Notes: a model not told the origin generated them from the sequence alone. 64,000 nucleotides of DNA from Cryptomeria japonica (GCF_030272615.1 NC_081406.1:482267900-482331899); one strand, 5' to 3'. Positions 23,894 to 36,832 are shown, counted from the first letter of the stretch. Translations and numbers: made by a program.

Positions 23894-26315
23894 GATATTA
23901 CTTAGAAAATGTACTAAGCTTTGAAGCTTCCATGCATAAAGGAAAAAGGCTAGATACATGTCTTGTAACGAGAATAAGAATGATATAGGTGGAGGTAGCA
24001 ATGCAATAGAATTAATTCTCTATAGGTGACTTACTATCCTTATGTTGGAGAAGGTAACAAGGAATACAAAGTTATTAGAAAAATATAAAAAATCTAGATC
24101 CTTGATTCCAAAGCTAATAGGGATATAAATATACTTGAAACTTGTTAATCATGTGGAAGTGATTTGGAAAATAATGAAGAACTTATTGAGAGTTGAGAGA
24201 AAAATCAGCTGGGGGAAGAGATGACTCAAACAAAATTGGAAAGAAAACTCAATCATGAAAAAAATGGTGGCAAAACATTTGAAACTAAAGTAATTACATG
24301 TTTATCAAACACAAGGTAACTCCTTTCAAGGTTCAATGTCATCCCTTTTGCTATTGTTGGTTGCTTGAACAACGTTTTATTTTAAGACAAGTTATTGAGG
24401 GACTCTAAAATCTACCTAGAGACCAAAGGTATACAAAAGGTTTTTGGTGTTGCATAAATACTCAAAACTCAATTTAGAGGCTAAATGAGATGGATAAGAG
24501 GACAAGGGATGAAAGCATTGATATCAAAAAGGAAAATGCTAAGAGGATTGTAATTCACTCCTCATGAGTCATTAGATGGATTGCAATGTCAATCTATTCA
24601 AAATTTTAGTCACTTAAAGCTCCAAGCATCAAACTTGTCAAAATGACATCTTTTAGTTATTTTGAGCTCTATAACATTAAGCAAAGATATTCTAGAGATG
24701 TCCCATTCCATCACTAATCACCTATGACCAATATCACAAGTCCTTTACATCAACTTATTGTCAAATTCACTAGGTTTTCATCTACACTTCAATCTATGTA
24801 GACAACATGAACCCAATGGTACAATATACTTTTGGAGTTGATTTCTTGGATCATTAATGCATAGATCTAAACAAGTATAACTTACAAACTTGATCTAGTA
24901 GAGTTTTAATGTTTAATAGTCCACCCTTATGTATGGCCTTTACATCTAATAAAGAATAGGTGGTGTTTAACAAAACCTTTGGAATATCTATTGAAGTATA
25001 ATACTCATGTTCTCCTTAGTTAAATCCATAGATGTTCCAATTCAATGATGATGAATCATTGATGATTTATAGTACTAAAGTTGAATTAATTTTATTCACT
25101 TGAAGATAGGAATTTTAGATCTACTTCTTAGGCATGTCGACGCAGGGGCAAAGGTTGGGCTTCATAGAAGATGTACCTATAGGCATATGTAAGATAACAA
25201 TTATACATGTATGAGCATATGTAAGATAAGAATCATTCATGGATGGGCATACCAACATATAATCAACACTTTCCCAAAATACTTTGATTAGTTTTGAATT
25301 GCATTTTTCAATAAATTACTTGAGGTATAGACTACAATTTTCAAATTGATGAGAAACATAATATTTTTTTCAAACAATAGTTATGTAAATTGTTATGATT
25401 CAGGTTTGTGGCTTACATTTTATTAATGCATGCACCATGTTGCAAGGATAATAATGCTTACAATTGTAATGAGTTACATTTGTTTAATTTTACTTTTCTT
25501 TCTTACCCATCAAGCATGGTAGGGATGCATCCATTATGACCATACATATTATTTATACATTTGATGCACATAGGTATGAATAATATGGAGATTACCTTTG
25601 CTAGATGATTCATATGAATCAAGGTTGTTCATATACACCACCCTATTGTGCAATTTAAAATTATTGGACTTTAGTAAACTCACAATGACTAAAGGAAAAG
25701 ATGAGAAAGATTTAAATTTATTTTTTGAGTTATAAATTGTGAATAATATCCATGGGCATATTGATAATCCAAATCATTTCCATGCTTGTGAGAACTATAC
25801 CAGATCATAAATAGAAAATTCAAGGATTGAGATAAATTTCTAAGAATACATATGATGTAATTAAAATTGAGTGACATCATTTATCAATTAATATACAAAA
25901 TAAGACCATCTTATATTCTAATAAATACACTTAAAAACAACCTCATAACCTTAAACTTATACAAAATTTTCATTTCACCATTACTATAATAAAAACTAGC
26001 CATAAAATCTAATATATATATTACAATAAAGTTTCACAATTTCAATCAGTAATATTACACTCCCCTATACTACCTTGGAAATGGTTATACAGCCTATAGG
26101 ATGCATCAATGCATAAATTACCCTCATACACCATAACTCATATGCATTGGTACATTTGAAAGACTAGATAGCTGTTTCCCCCTACCCCACCAAAATGAAA
26201 CTTACATTTTTAACTAAAAAAAAAATAGGGTTGCATTAAATTTTAAATGCCAATTCACATAAACATCTGTTATACACTAAACATTAGCATAAATATATAT
26301 TTGCTTTAATGGTCA
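23894..26315. other. No gene seen; downstream flank of the GDSL gene
   Basis: About 2.4 kb of AT-rich sequence without a supportable ORF. The part next to 26316 would hold the 3' UTR of the minus-strand GDSL gene; no clear polyadenylation signal is assigned. Confidence 0.5.
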
Positions 26316-28212
26316 CTATAGCAGCTTTGAAATATAAGCCTCTAACACCATCTTGGCGGTAATCTCATATGTTTTCTCTGTAGAATGAACAGCATCCCAA
26401 AACACATACTTGGAAGCAATTAAACAAGTGTTTGTGTTTTTACTGTTGCATGTAGGCCCAACTTCTGTCAGCCCTGTTCCACAGCAACCCCTACTAGAAA
26501 TTTCAAATCCTGCAACAAATAATTTATATTCTACATTAAATGTATAACAATAGAAAAAGAAAATCACAGTTGTGAAAATTATATTATGAAAAAAATATTA
26601 CAATAATATAGAGCTTTCCTACTTTTCTAGATCTAACTGCAGAAAACAAATTCCATCAGAAAAAACAGAAAAATGCATACCATATTTAACAGGGTTTTGT
26701 ACAATGTCATGAAAACTGTTATAGATGTCTATGTAGGTCACTTTAATCTGAGGGAGGCTGAGTTTGAGGCCCCTGACCATTGACTTTAACTTTGTGTTAT
26801 AAGAGACAGCATGTTTGTTAAGCTCCTGAATGCATCCCTCTGCATTGGGTTGCCCATACAATGTTTTGGAGAGTGGTAAGCACCCAGGTGGGGGAATACC
26901 ATAAACACCAAATTTCCTACCTCCAGCTTTGTACAGCTTCTGCAACATTACATAACACCATACCATCAATCTTCAAGAGGAACCATAAAACAAAATGAAA
27001 ATTTCTGTTACTGTTTTTAGTGTAGAAAAATGTACATCTTATAGCCTAATAAATAAATAAATCTTGCACTTCCACAGTTCTTGACTAAATCTATTGAGTT
27101 TCTACTATTGGTTTATTTAACAGAATGTCATTTCTATGAAATTTTTTGCATTGATTTCTACCTCTATAAAATTGCTGCAGATTTCGACCAGGAAGTCTTC
27201 ATACTCTTCAATGTTGAACTGCTGCCTTCTAAGGGGAAATTGGTTGTAATTCCCAAGAAAATCATTAGTCCCTGCTGAGATTAGGAATATGGCTTCTCCA
27301 ATTAGAAAGGATGAGTTTACTTCTCCGACCATCTCTGTCAACGTAGATTTGTACTCTTTGAAATACTCCATTTGTTTCCACAACGGTATCACAGACTGCA
27401 AAACGAGATCAACATTGAAGTCACAAGAAATACTCAACTATACAGTCTTTTTCACCTGTATGTCTCAACCATCATTCACATAATTTCATTTGTAGGCCAG
27501 GTTAATTAGGGTTCAACCCCACAACATTACCATAAGCCTGGTGCATGGGCTTTCAAGACATAACAGAAGATTCATCCATGGAAAATTAAAATCAGCACAC
27601 TTACAATAGCCTCCGCAGTGAGGTTGTCATATCCAGTTCCTGCAGAAGCAAAGCTTACACCTGTGAGCAGATCTTGGAGATCAAGGAGGGGATCTAAAAA
27701 TGGAGGCAGTCTGTCCTTCAGCCCAAGCCCTGCAGCTGAATGTAGGAAACGTATTTCATAAATTAGAGAACCAAACATAACTATGAAATTGCTTTTTCAC
27801 ATTAAGAAGACATTAATAGGATAAAGAAAAAAAAAAATCAGAACACTACGTATTATTTTAGCCTTAAGAAGTTGAAAATCACTTGTAAGAGATTGTTTTC
27901 AAGGGTTTTAAACATACCAATAAAATCTGTGGAGAGTTTCCCATTACAGAAGCGACCTGTAGGCTCCTGATCAATGAAATCTCTGCCATGGGGTGGAAAG
28001 TTAGCTTTAACCAAGGTGGGTATGAAGTTATTGTTGCCCGGATCCACAATGGAGTCCCCAAATGTGAAAAGAGCAGGAACTTGACGTACACCAATATTAT
28101 AATCACTGTTTCCTGCTCTAATGTCTGCCTGGCATTCATCACCACCTTTCACACAGACAAGGAAACACTGAACCAGTGAAATGAACAGATAAATATATCT
28201 TGCTTGCTCCAT
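26316..28212 (-). CDS. GDSL esterase/lipase, five coding exons
   Basis: Exons (minus strand): 28212-27918, 27735-27605, 27395-27162, 26939-26681, 26509-26316; all introns are GT-AG, phases agree, and the product is 370 residues. An N-terminal hydrophobic stretch (IYLFISLVQCFLVCV) looks like a secretion signal, so the enzyme is probably extracellular. Block I FTFGDSIVDPGNNN gives nucleophile Ser54; block II GVSFASAGTGYDN has Gly131; block III GTNDF has Asn186; block V FWDAVHSTEKTY gives Asp345 and His348. All catalytic positions are intact and the length is normal for plant SGNH hydrolases, which cleave esters of lipids, cutin-type or acylated small molecules; the substrate cannot be told. ATG 28212 is chosen because it precedes the signal peptide. 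A further upstream exon ending at 28355 (CAG|GTAACT) is possible. Confidence 0.93.
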
Positions 28213-28968
28213 GTTCAAAGACTGTCATATAAATTATCTGTTCCAAGTCGATTACAGTTTATAGAATTCATAAATTCATGCATGACTGACCCCATGTTAA
28301 TGTCATTCAATAGAACAGGGAAGTTATGACGAGTTAAGACTAAGGTGTAGTTACCTGTCCCTGTTCAAGCATATGAGCCTTCATAAGTAGCTGCAAAATA
28401 ATCAGTAGGCCGGTAGGACATTAATTAGATAGACAGAGAAATGTGAGTTATATTAGCTATTTGATATAACTGAACTGGCATGGTCTGGTAGCATAAATTT
28501 TTCATGTGAGATATATTTGATATATTTAAGGCAAAACTGACTGGCATGTTCAGGCAGAAGACTTCAGGATATGGTACAATTGAAACCTTTGATTTTAAGT
28601 ATCTGGTTTTGCTTTACATCGCATCGCATCACATCACATTTATTCATAAATGAGACCAACTAATAGCAAGGACAGTCTATTCAGCTGTCAATGAACAAAT
28701 TCTCACTGCTTGACAGCTTGCTGAGGATATACCTATAGGGAAAAGATCATTACTAGACCGAGGCCCTTAAATGGGAGTGATTCCATCTTCAAATTTATAG
28801 TAGGTAGAGTATCTCCAGTTAAAATAACAATAGATATGTCGATAGTTATATTAGTGACATTTGTCATTTTATTATGTCTTTGTTTTAAAGGAATGGTTTA
28901 ACATATTTATATAATTGTATAATTGTTGTTTTTTTTCAAGAAGCTTCTTTCTTCTTCAAGGTTCATTT
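28213..28968. other. Upstream region of the GDSL gene
   Basis: On the minus strand this holds the promoter and 5' leader of the GDSL gene. A donor-like CAG|GTAACT (exon end 28355) and an acceptor-like ATGACAG (exon from 28221) would define a 133 bp leader intron. An ATG at 28384 would then be in frame and add 14 residues before the chosen start. A short GCATC / ACATC run lies near 28620-28640. Confidence 0.4.
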
Positions 28969-29068
28969 TGGATTGTCTATTTTTACTTCGAAGGTGTTTC
29001 ATATATGAAATGGATTGTCTATTTTTACTTCGAAGGTGTTTCATATATGAAATGGATTGTCTATTTTT
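28969..29068 (+). repeat. 42 bp tandem repeat, 2.4 copies
   Basis: Two identical 42 bp units at 28969-29010 and 29011-29052 and a partial third to 29068. Each contains CTTCGAAGGTGTTTCATATA. Confidence 0.92.
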
Positions 29069-29069
29069 T

Positions 29070-29137
29070 AAAATCAATGGTTCACAGATTACTAAAATGG
29101 ATGCAAGACGATTGAAACTCTTTTAACCATTGATTTT
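29070..29137. repeat. 13 bp perfect inverted repeat
   Basis: AAAATCAATGGTT at 29070-29082 and its reverse complement at 29125-29137, separated by 42 bp, directly after the tandem repeat. It could form a hairpin or be the remnant of a small inverted-repeat element. Confidence 0.75.
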
Positions 29138-30054
29138 TCCTCCTCGGTGGCTAATGTCTCTATTTCTTAACCCGTCTAAGCAATGGCCCACGCACTCATT
29201 AATATCTTTTTCCATTTTATCTGGATGAACGCACTGTTTTTTCACCTTTCCTCGGGATGATGGCTTCACATTTTAACTCGCTGCGCCTTTTTGGGGGGTT
29301 CCAAAATATTTGCTAGCATTGCCTAGGTATATGACTTGCGACCTAGGTTGGCCATCTAGCCCCTTCCGTTTAAATCTTTAAAAATCGTAACAATGAACAT
29401 TTTTTCTTGTATTTTTTATTTGTGTTTGTTATTATTGTATTCAATAAAATTTAAGTTTAACGCTAGCTTTAATAAATAGACCAATCACCAGACAGTCGCC
29501 CCCTCGTTGCTTACCATAGAATTAAATAGACTTTGAAAATTATACTACTTTTTATTAACATCTGGATGGTTTACCCCATCTAGACAATTTGTTTAAAAAA
29601 AAAAGGAAAATTTAAAAATGTGTCATGTGTGCCATTAATAACCATTATTTTGGTATACGTGCAGCTTAAGAAGGACATTTTAATTTTTCTTTTTTATTAC
29701 AATTAAAAGTTAGCAAATTTGGGATGGCATTGCCATTTAGGAATCTAAATATAGTATTTTATTTTAATTTATTTCATTCCATTTTATTTTTTATTTTTAT
29801 TTATTATTTATATTATTTTAAAATTAAATTAATTTTATATATAATAATATAATAGTAATTAAATTTTTTTTAAAATAATAATAATAAAAAGTTTAAAATT
29901 TTAAAAATATGATTTATATATATCAAATATTATATATAATAATAAATATAATTATATTATATATATTTTAATGTGTTATAAAAATATATTGTATATCATA
30001 TTATATTTAAATTTAATAATTTATATATAAAATATAATACAGAAATACTATTTA

Positions 30055-30112
<58 letters not shown>

Positions 30113-30173
30113 AATATATAATTTTTATTTAATAAATATGCAGTAAACAGTACATTAACATAGTCATTGAAAC
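29138..30173. other. No gene; very AT-rich with (AT)n microsatellite
   Basis: No coding sequence. From about 29740 to 30170 the DNA is almost wholly A and T, with an uninterrupted AT dinucleotide run at about 30061-30108. This is the left flank of LTR-A copy 1. Confidence 0.7.
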
Positions 30174-31352
30174 TGTAGACACCTAAAAATGTCTTATTAA
30201 TTCTACACCAATTATTCGTCTATTTAATTAAGTAATTTTTTTAATTATTTGATTAAACTAACTATTTCTTCTAATCATCGCTCTTCAACACTTCTAATTA
30301 TTCTATTTCTATTCTCAAATCTTTTTAATCAGTTAACAATATCTCAATTATTAATTAAATATCAATTATTTAACTAATTATGATATATTCCTTAGTTAAA
30401 TAATTTTTTTTATTTAATTAATTTTATTTCCTAAGTTTAAATAATTTTATTTAAATTAATTAACTTATTCCTCCAATACCCCAAATTATAATTTCAATTA
30501 ATTCCATCCAATTTCATTCCATATTTCCCCAAATTCGAATTTCATATCATTTCATCTAATTTCATATCACTTAATTCACATTTTCCCCAAATCTGAATTT
30601 CAGTTAATTTCATGTGCATTTCAGCATTCGAATGACCAAATTCAAATTCAAATTGAAAATGAAAATCAAATTCAATTTCAAATTCCTACAGCACATGCTA
30701 AAATCAAAACTGATTGATCAAATCAGTTGTCTAATCAGTTAACTCAACAATCATCCTTTTTAACTCTCAATCACCTTTTTCTGACTAATCCATCTATTCA
30801 GTCTACTAATCAATCAATCCACTTATCTCTCCAATCAATTTAGCCTTCTAATCAATCAATCCAGTCAACTAGCTAGTCTATTCAGTCTACTAGTCAATCA
30901 ATTGAGTTCACTCTCCAATCAATTGAGTTAACAAATCAATCAATTGAGTTCACTCTCCAATCAATTGAGTTAACAAATCAATCAATTGAGTTCACTAATC
31001 AATCTAAATCAGTTATCTGTCAATCAACACTTGAGTTCTATTTCTCACCCCCTTTGTATTGAAAATCTATAAATTCAACCTCTCTTCTCAATTCAGTCTA
31101 GAATCACAAAATCGGAGTCTTCAAAACATTTGTATGCAGGAAATTGGTGCAATACCTAAGAGCCATCAACCATGCAAATTGGAGAAGAACAATGGAAGAA
31201 AAGATGCAGAATGAGGGAGTTCTATTTGAATGCATTTCTCATTTCTTGTATTGATTTTTATTGATTATGTTTGATGTTTGTTAATTAGTTGAGAATTGGC
31301 GATTCGTTCTTATTTGCTAATTAGCTTAATACATTCATGACATTCAGGCATA
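30174..31352 (+). repeat. LTR-A copy 1
   Basis: Matches 49080-50204 at about 94% by eye. It contains a 42 bp minisatellite (units at 30893, 30935 and a partial at 30977) built around CAATCAATTGAGTT; the other copy has one unit fewer. It ends next to copia A. Confidence 0.85.
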
Positions 31353-31357
31353 GAAAC
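31353..31357. repeat. GAAAC adjoining both LTR-A copy 1 and copia A
   Basis: The same five bases precede LTR-A copy 1 at 30169-30173. They could be a solo-LTR target duplication or chance; the sequence right of copia A (TAAGC) does not match. Confidence 0.4.
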
Positions 31358-32436
31358 TGTTGGTATTATGGATGTGTTGCATTGGTTTTGTCATTGATGT
31401 CAACACTTGTCAACACTTGAGAACACTTATCAGCACTTGGAGATCCTTGGTTATGTTCACCGGCATGTTCAGTGACTTATGCACAGTCATTAGTATCTAG
31501 TTCACCAACAAGTTATATTGTTCACCGGCACTGAGGATGATCTGTTATCATCTGGAGATTACTCAGTTATGTCGAAGACATTGTTTGGACACTTGGTTTT
31601 GGTGATTTGGTTATTGGTCTAATCGAGTTTTCATATTTGTTGTTATCGGCAAATAGGTCTAGGTTATGGACTAGCAAGCGTTATATATTCCAAATCAACA
31701 CGACACGTTATGGAGATGTTTTATTGATTAGTTATTGTTGTAAATGCATTGAGCCGACATCATGCATCGCATATTGATTCATTTGTAATTGATTTTATTG
31801 TAATATCTTAGTGAGTCGACCTACACATTTGGTCTTAGGTTTTGGTATATATGTAAGATCTCATTTGTGAGATTAACATGAGTGTGGAAAAGGATTGTAA
31901 TAAGGTATATGTGAATATAAGCAGAGCTATACACACAGACATCATTTGAAGATTCAAGGAAGGTATGAAGAAGACAATTAGAGCTTAACCGATACTGAAT
32001 ACAACATATGAAGATGCTCTTTTGAGCAATACATTATCATTGGATTTAACCATCCAATTGTAGTCAGTGTGACTCCCATTTTGTGATTGAGCAGTGAGCT
32101 CTAGGTAGTTGGCCTTTTTGCATGTGCAGACCCCATTTGTACACACATACTATCTGCAGTAGTATCATTTGATTGTGGGTAAGGTTTCCCACCGTGGTTT
32201 TTCCCCTTACAGGGTTTCCACGTACAAATATTTGTGTTATGTGTTGTGGATGTTATTTGTCTTTATGTTTCATGCATTAAACTTTACCAATACTGTTATT
32301 AACTGTTAAACTGTCTATTGACATTAAGTTTGGTTTACCGGTATTATGCACTAAGTTTGGTTAAGTTATATCTGGGTTGAAATTAATAGACAATTGATTC
32401 ACCCCCCCACCTCTCAGTTGCCTCTAGGTGTTAACA
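31358..32436 (+). repeat. 5' LTR of copia A (1079 bp)
   Basis: Starts TGTTGGTATTATGG, ends GTTAACA, followed by the primer site. Contains the CCCCCCCACCTCTCAGTTG stretch seen near the end of both LTRs. Confidence 0.92.
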
Positions 32437-32438
32437 AT

Positions 32439-32451
32439 TGGTATCAGAGCC
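32439..32451 (+). other. Primer-binding site for tRNA-iMet (copia A)
   Basis: TGGTATCAGAGCC two bases after the 5' LTR. Confidence 0.93.
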
Positions 32452-32494
32452 AAGTCCTCTTTTTGTAGAAGTTTAAACAGCTTGAGGAGATTCT

Positions 32495-35365
32495 ATGGCA
32501 ACTAACTATTTCAGGAAGGACAGTCTGAAGCTTGATGGAACTAACTATGCTATATGGAAAATTAGAATGGAAACTCATCTGAATTGCATTAGAAAAGACA
32601 TATGGGATGTTACAAAGAATGGCTATGTTGGTTCTACATAGAGTCAACCTAATCCACCAACCTTGGTTAAAGATCAGGAGAATGATTGCAAAGCAAGAGA
32701 AGCACTTTTGAGCACATTGTCAGATCAACAAATCATGGGATTATCAGACTGATCTACTGCTAAAGCTATTTGGGAAAAATTAGAAACATTGAGTGAAGGC
32801 GATACCACTATCAAAATTGCAAAACTAGAATGCTTCTGGGTCAGGTATGAAAATTTGAGAATGGAAGAAGATGAAAGGATTTCTACTTTTATGGAAAGAG
32901 TTAATGAAATTGTTTTAGGTATACAATGTTGTGGAGGATCCTTAAGTGAAGATGAAATTGTTTCTAAAGTTTTAAGAGCATTACCACCAGCATACAAAAT
33001 GAAAGTAACTGCTATTAATGAATTGAGAACAATGCCTAATGCATCAGTATCTAGAGACACTTTGGTTGGAAAACTTTCATCTTTTGAACTTGAGGAATTT
33101 GGTCCTATTGCTACAATTAAGACAGATTTGGCTTTCAAAGCTTCATCATCTGCATCATCATCATCCTCATCTAAAAAATCTGATTGAAAAGCACTCTATG
33201 CTAGAGAACTTGAAGAAATTAAAAGAGAGAATGAAGAACTTGAAGAGCTTGAAGCACTATTTGCAAGAAAAATGCCTAAAGGTCCAGTTGGAAGTAAGTA
33301 TGAAGGTAAAGCACCATTTAAATGTTTAACTGCAATAAAATTGGTCATATGGCATCTAGGTGTCTTGATAGACATGCAAGATTAAAAGAAGAAGCTAAAA
33401 GAACATATAAGCCTAAACCTAAATATCAGAGATACAGATTTAAGAAGAATATAGACAAATCATGTTACTATGTTGATGAAGGAGTTATTGATGATCCCGA
33501 TGAGGAACCGATAGACAATGGATGGGCTTTTGTTGCAATAACAGAAGATCAACCGGAACCTACTATTCAACCGGTAGAACAGGCCCTGACAGCTAAAATT
33601 GAAGAAAAGGATGAATGGATCATTGATTCCGGATGTTCACATCATATGACTAGTGATAAGAGTAAATTCTTAACCTTTTAGGAATACAATGGAGGTCTAG
33701 TAATATTTGGGGATGACAAAGCTTGTTTGATTAGAGGAAAAGGCACTATATCTTTTGAGGGTAAGCACAATACTGATAATGTTTACTATGTTGAAGGTTT
33801 GAAGCATAATCTTTTGAGTGTTGGTCAATTAGTTGAAAAGGGATTTCAGTTACAATTCAAGAATGGTAAATGCAAAATCATGAATAGAACTGGTTTGGAA
33901 ATTGCAACCGGTAATCAGACTAGAGGTAATATCTTTCATTTGAATAACAATGAGAAGACATGCTTGATTGCACATATTGATGAAAGTTGGTTATGGCATA
34001 AGAGACTTTGTCATGTAAATTTTGATTGCATTGTGAAAATCAGTGCAACTGAGGCAGTAAGGGATTTACCTAAGATTGTTAAACTTCACAATCTGGTATG
34101 TAAGGAATGTCAATTTGGAAAACAAATTAGAGAAACCTTTAAGAGTATTCCAGAAAAATCCAATAATGTTCTTGACTTAATTCATACTGATTTATGTGGT
34201 CCAGCAAGAACTAGAAGTTTACAAGGAGATAGATATTTTATGCTAATCATTGATGATTATTCTAGAATGTGCTGGGTTACTTTTCTTAGGGAGAAATAAG
34301 AAGCTTTTGGGAAATTCAAACTATTCAAGGTCATGGTAGAGAATGAAACAGGTAAGAAAATCAAATATTTGAGATCAGATCAAGGAGGTGAATTTACATC
34401 CAAGGAATTTAATACATTATGTGAAGTGAATGGAATCAAAAGACAATTATCAACACCTAGGACACCCCAACAAAATGAAGTCGTGGAAAGGAAGAACATA
34501 ACTATTTTGGATGCACCTAGAAGCATGATATCAGAAGCAAACCTACCTCATGTGTATTGGAGAGAAGCGGTGAATACAATTGTTTATACATTCAACAGAG
34601 TTCACATCAAAGGTGAAACCGATAAGCACACCTATGACTACAAATGACAAACTATCATTGAAGGATGAATCAGAACCTGTTAATCTGACAAGATACAAGT
34701 CTATGATAGGAGGTTTACTGTATTTGACACAAACAAGACCTGATATTATGAATTCAGTATGTATTATTTCAAGATTTCAGAGTAATCCTAAGGAAAATCA
34801 TGAATCAACAGTGAAAAGGATTTTCCGGTGCCTACAAGGCACAAGAAATCTTGGTTTATGGTATCCTAAAGATGAAAATTTTGATTTATGTGCATACACA
34901 GATGCAAATTGGGTAGGAGACATAGATGACAGAAAAAACACCACCGACGGAGCATTTTTTCTTGGCCGCAGACTAATTTCATGGTTGAGCAAGAAACAAA
35001 GTTGTACATCATTATCAATAGCAGAATCAGAATATGTTGCAACAACAACTAATTGTACACAGGTATTATGGATTAAACAAATGTTGAAGGACATAAAGGT
35101 AAAATGCAAAGAACCTATAATCATTTACTGTGATAATATGGCAGCAATTGATATATCAAAGAATCCAGTATTTCACTCTAAAACTAAACATGTTTCTATC
35201 AAATTCAATTTTCTAAAAGAGAATTTTGAAGCAAAAGAAGTGAAATTGGTTTATGTGAATACTAAAGAGCAGATTGCAAATATCTTTACTAAACTTTTGC
35301 CTAAGGAAACTTTTGAATATCTAAGAGAGCAACTTGGAGTTATACCCTCACCGATAGAAACTTAG
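32495..35365 (+). pseudogene. Ty1/copia polyprotein, RT deleted, several stops
   Basis: Gag from the ATG at 32495 (NYAIWKIRMETHL) with stops at 32639, 32750 and 33185. A one-base loss near 33330 shifts the frame inside the zinc knuckle (CNKIGHMASRC follows in the new frame). Protease WIIDSGCSHHMT near 33625; stop 33679. Integrase: zinc finger HKRLCH...CKEC, then HTDLCGP, RSDQGGEF and PQQNEVVERKN, with a stop at 34297. At about 34610 the integrase reading jumps into the last part of RT (ISTPMTTNDKL) in another frame, so the integrase C terminus and nearly all RT, including the catalytic YVDD, are missing. RNase H (YTDANWVGD, SIAESEY, VKLVYV) runs to the stop at 35363. Dead element. Confidence 0.93.
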
Positions 35366-35744
35366 ACAGTTGGAGCATGGCATCAGACCGACATAATTAA
35401 CAGAGAAATCTTTTTTCCGGCTTTGATGAAGGAGAGCTACTTCTCAGGGGGAGTAGATTGAATAAATTTGGTTATAGAAATTGGTATTTGTAATAAGTTC
35501 TATGAACTGATTGTATTTAGTTTTGTATTGATTTGGCATTTGATGTCAAAGGGGGAGAGATATCTATGGAAAAATAGATTATCTTTTGGGAAGAGATTAT
35601 TAATTGGGGGAGATATTGTAACTTTCTATATCTATATTTTGATTTCTAGTTAATGAACTCTATGGGAGATTGTTGGTTTTTGGTTTTTGGCATTTCTGCT
35701 TTGGCACTTAGATGGTTTTTCCATCTTGTGTTGCCATCAATGCC

Positions 35745-35755
35745 AAAGGGGGAGA
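35745..35755 (+). other. Polypurine tract of copia A
   Basis: AAAGGGGGAGA two bases before the 3' LTR start. Confidence 0.85.
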
Positions 35756-35756
35756 T

Positions 35757-36832
35757 TGTTGGTATTATGGATGTGTTGCATTAGTTTTGTCATTGATGTG
35801 AACACTTGTCAACACTTGAGAACACTTATCAACACTTGGAGATCCTTGGTTATGTTCACCAGCATGTTCAGTGACTTATGCATAGTCACCGGTATCTGGT
35901 TCATCGACAGGTTATATTGTTCACCAACACTGAGGATAATCTGTTATCATCTAGAGATTACTTGGTTATGTCAAAGACATTGTTTGGACACTTGGTTTTG
36001 GTGATTTGGTTATTGGTCTAATCGAGTTTGCATATTTGTTGTTACCGGCAAATAGGTCTAGGTTATGGACCAGCAAGCGTTATCTATTCCAGATCAGCAT
36101 GACACGTTATGGAGATGTTTTATTGATTGGTTATTGTTGTAAATGCATTGAGCCAACATCATGCATCGCATATTGATTCATTTGTAATTGATTTTATTGT
36201 AATATCCTGGTGAGCCAACCTACACTTTTGGTCTTAGGTTTTGGTATATATGTAAGATCTCATTTGTGAGATTAACATGAGTGTGGAAAAGGATTGTAAT
36301 AAGGTATATGCGAATATAAGTAGATCTATACACGTAGACATCATTTGAAGATTCAAGGAAGGTATGAAGAAGATAATAAGAGCTTAACCAGTACTGAATC
36401 CAGCATATGAAGATGTTATTTTGAGCAATACATTATCATTGGATTTAACCATCCAATTGTAGCCAGTGTGACTCCCATTTTGTGATTGAGCAGTGAGCTC
36501 TAGGCAGTTGGCCTTTATGCATGTGCAGACCCCATTTGTGCACACATACTATCTACAGTAGTATCTTCTGATTGTGGGTAAGGTTTCCCACCATGGTTTT
36601 TCCCCTTACAGGGTTTCCACATACAAATATCTGTGTTATGTGTTGTGATGTTATTTGTCTTTCTATTTCATGCATTAAACTTTACCAGTACTGTTATTAA
36701 CTCTTAAACTATCTACCAACATTAAGTTTGGTTTATCGGTATTATGCACTAAGTTTGGTTAAGTTATATTTGGGTTGAAATTAATAGACAACTGATTCAC
36801 CCCCCCCTCTCAGTTGCCTCCAGGTCCTAACA
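35757..36832 (+). repeat. 3' LTR of copia A (1076 bp)
   Basis: Starts TGTTGGTATTATGG and ends CCTAACA; direct copy of 31358-32436 with about 7% differences by eye. Confidence 0.92.

Larger units (their letters stand above)
31358..36832 (+). mobile_element. Ty1/copia element A, internally deleted
   Basis: LTRs 31358-32436 and 35757-36832 both start TGTTGGTATTATGG and end TAACA. There is a primer site at 32439-32451 and a purine tract before the right LTR. Coding order gag, PR, IN, then the end of RT and RNase H is that of Ty1/copia; most of RT is deleted. LTRs differ by about 7% by eye. The flanking five bases differ (GAAAC left, TAAGC right), so there is no target duplication, which suggests recombination between elements or later rearrangement. 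Confidence 0.92.

Noticed and set aside
23894-26315. Decayed copia-like coding sequence
   Set aside because: A few short motif-like words were seen but no ordered domain in any frame could be supported.
35468-36004. ORFs after the copia A RNase H
   Set aside because: They lie in the 3' untranslated region and LTR; no homology visible.
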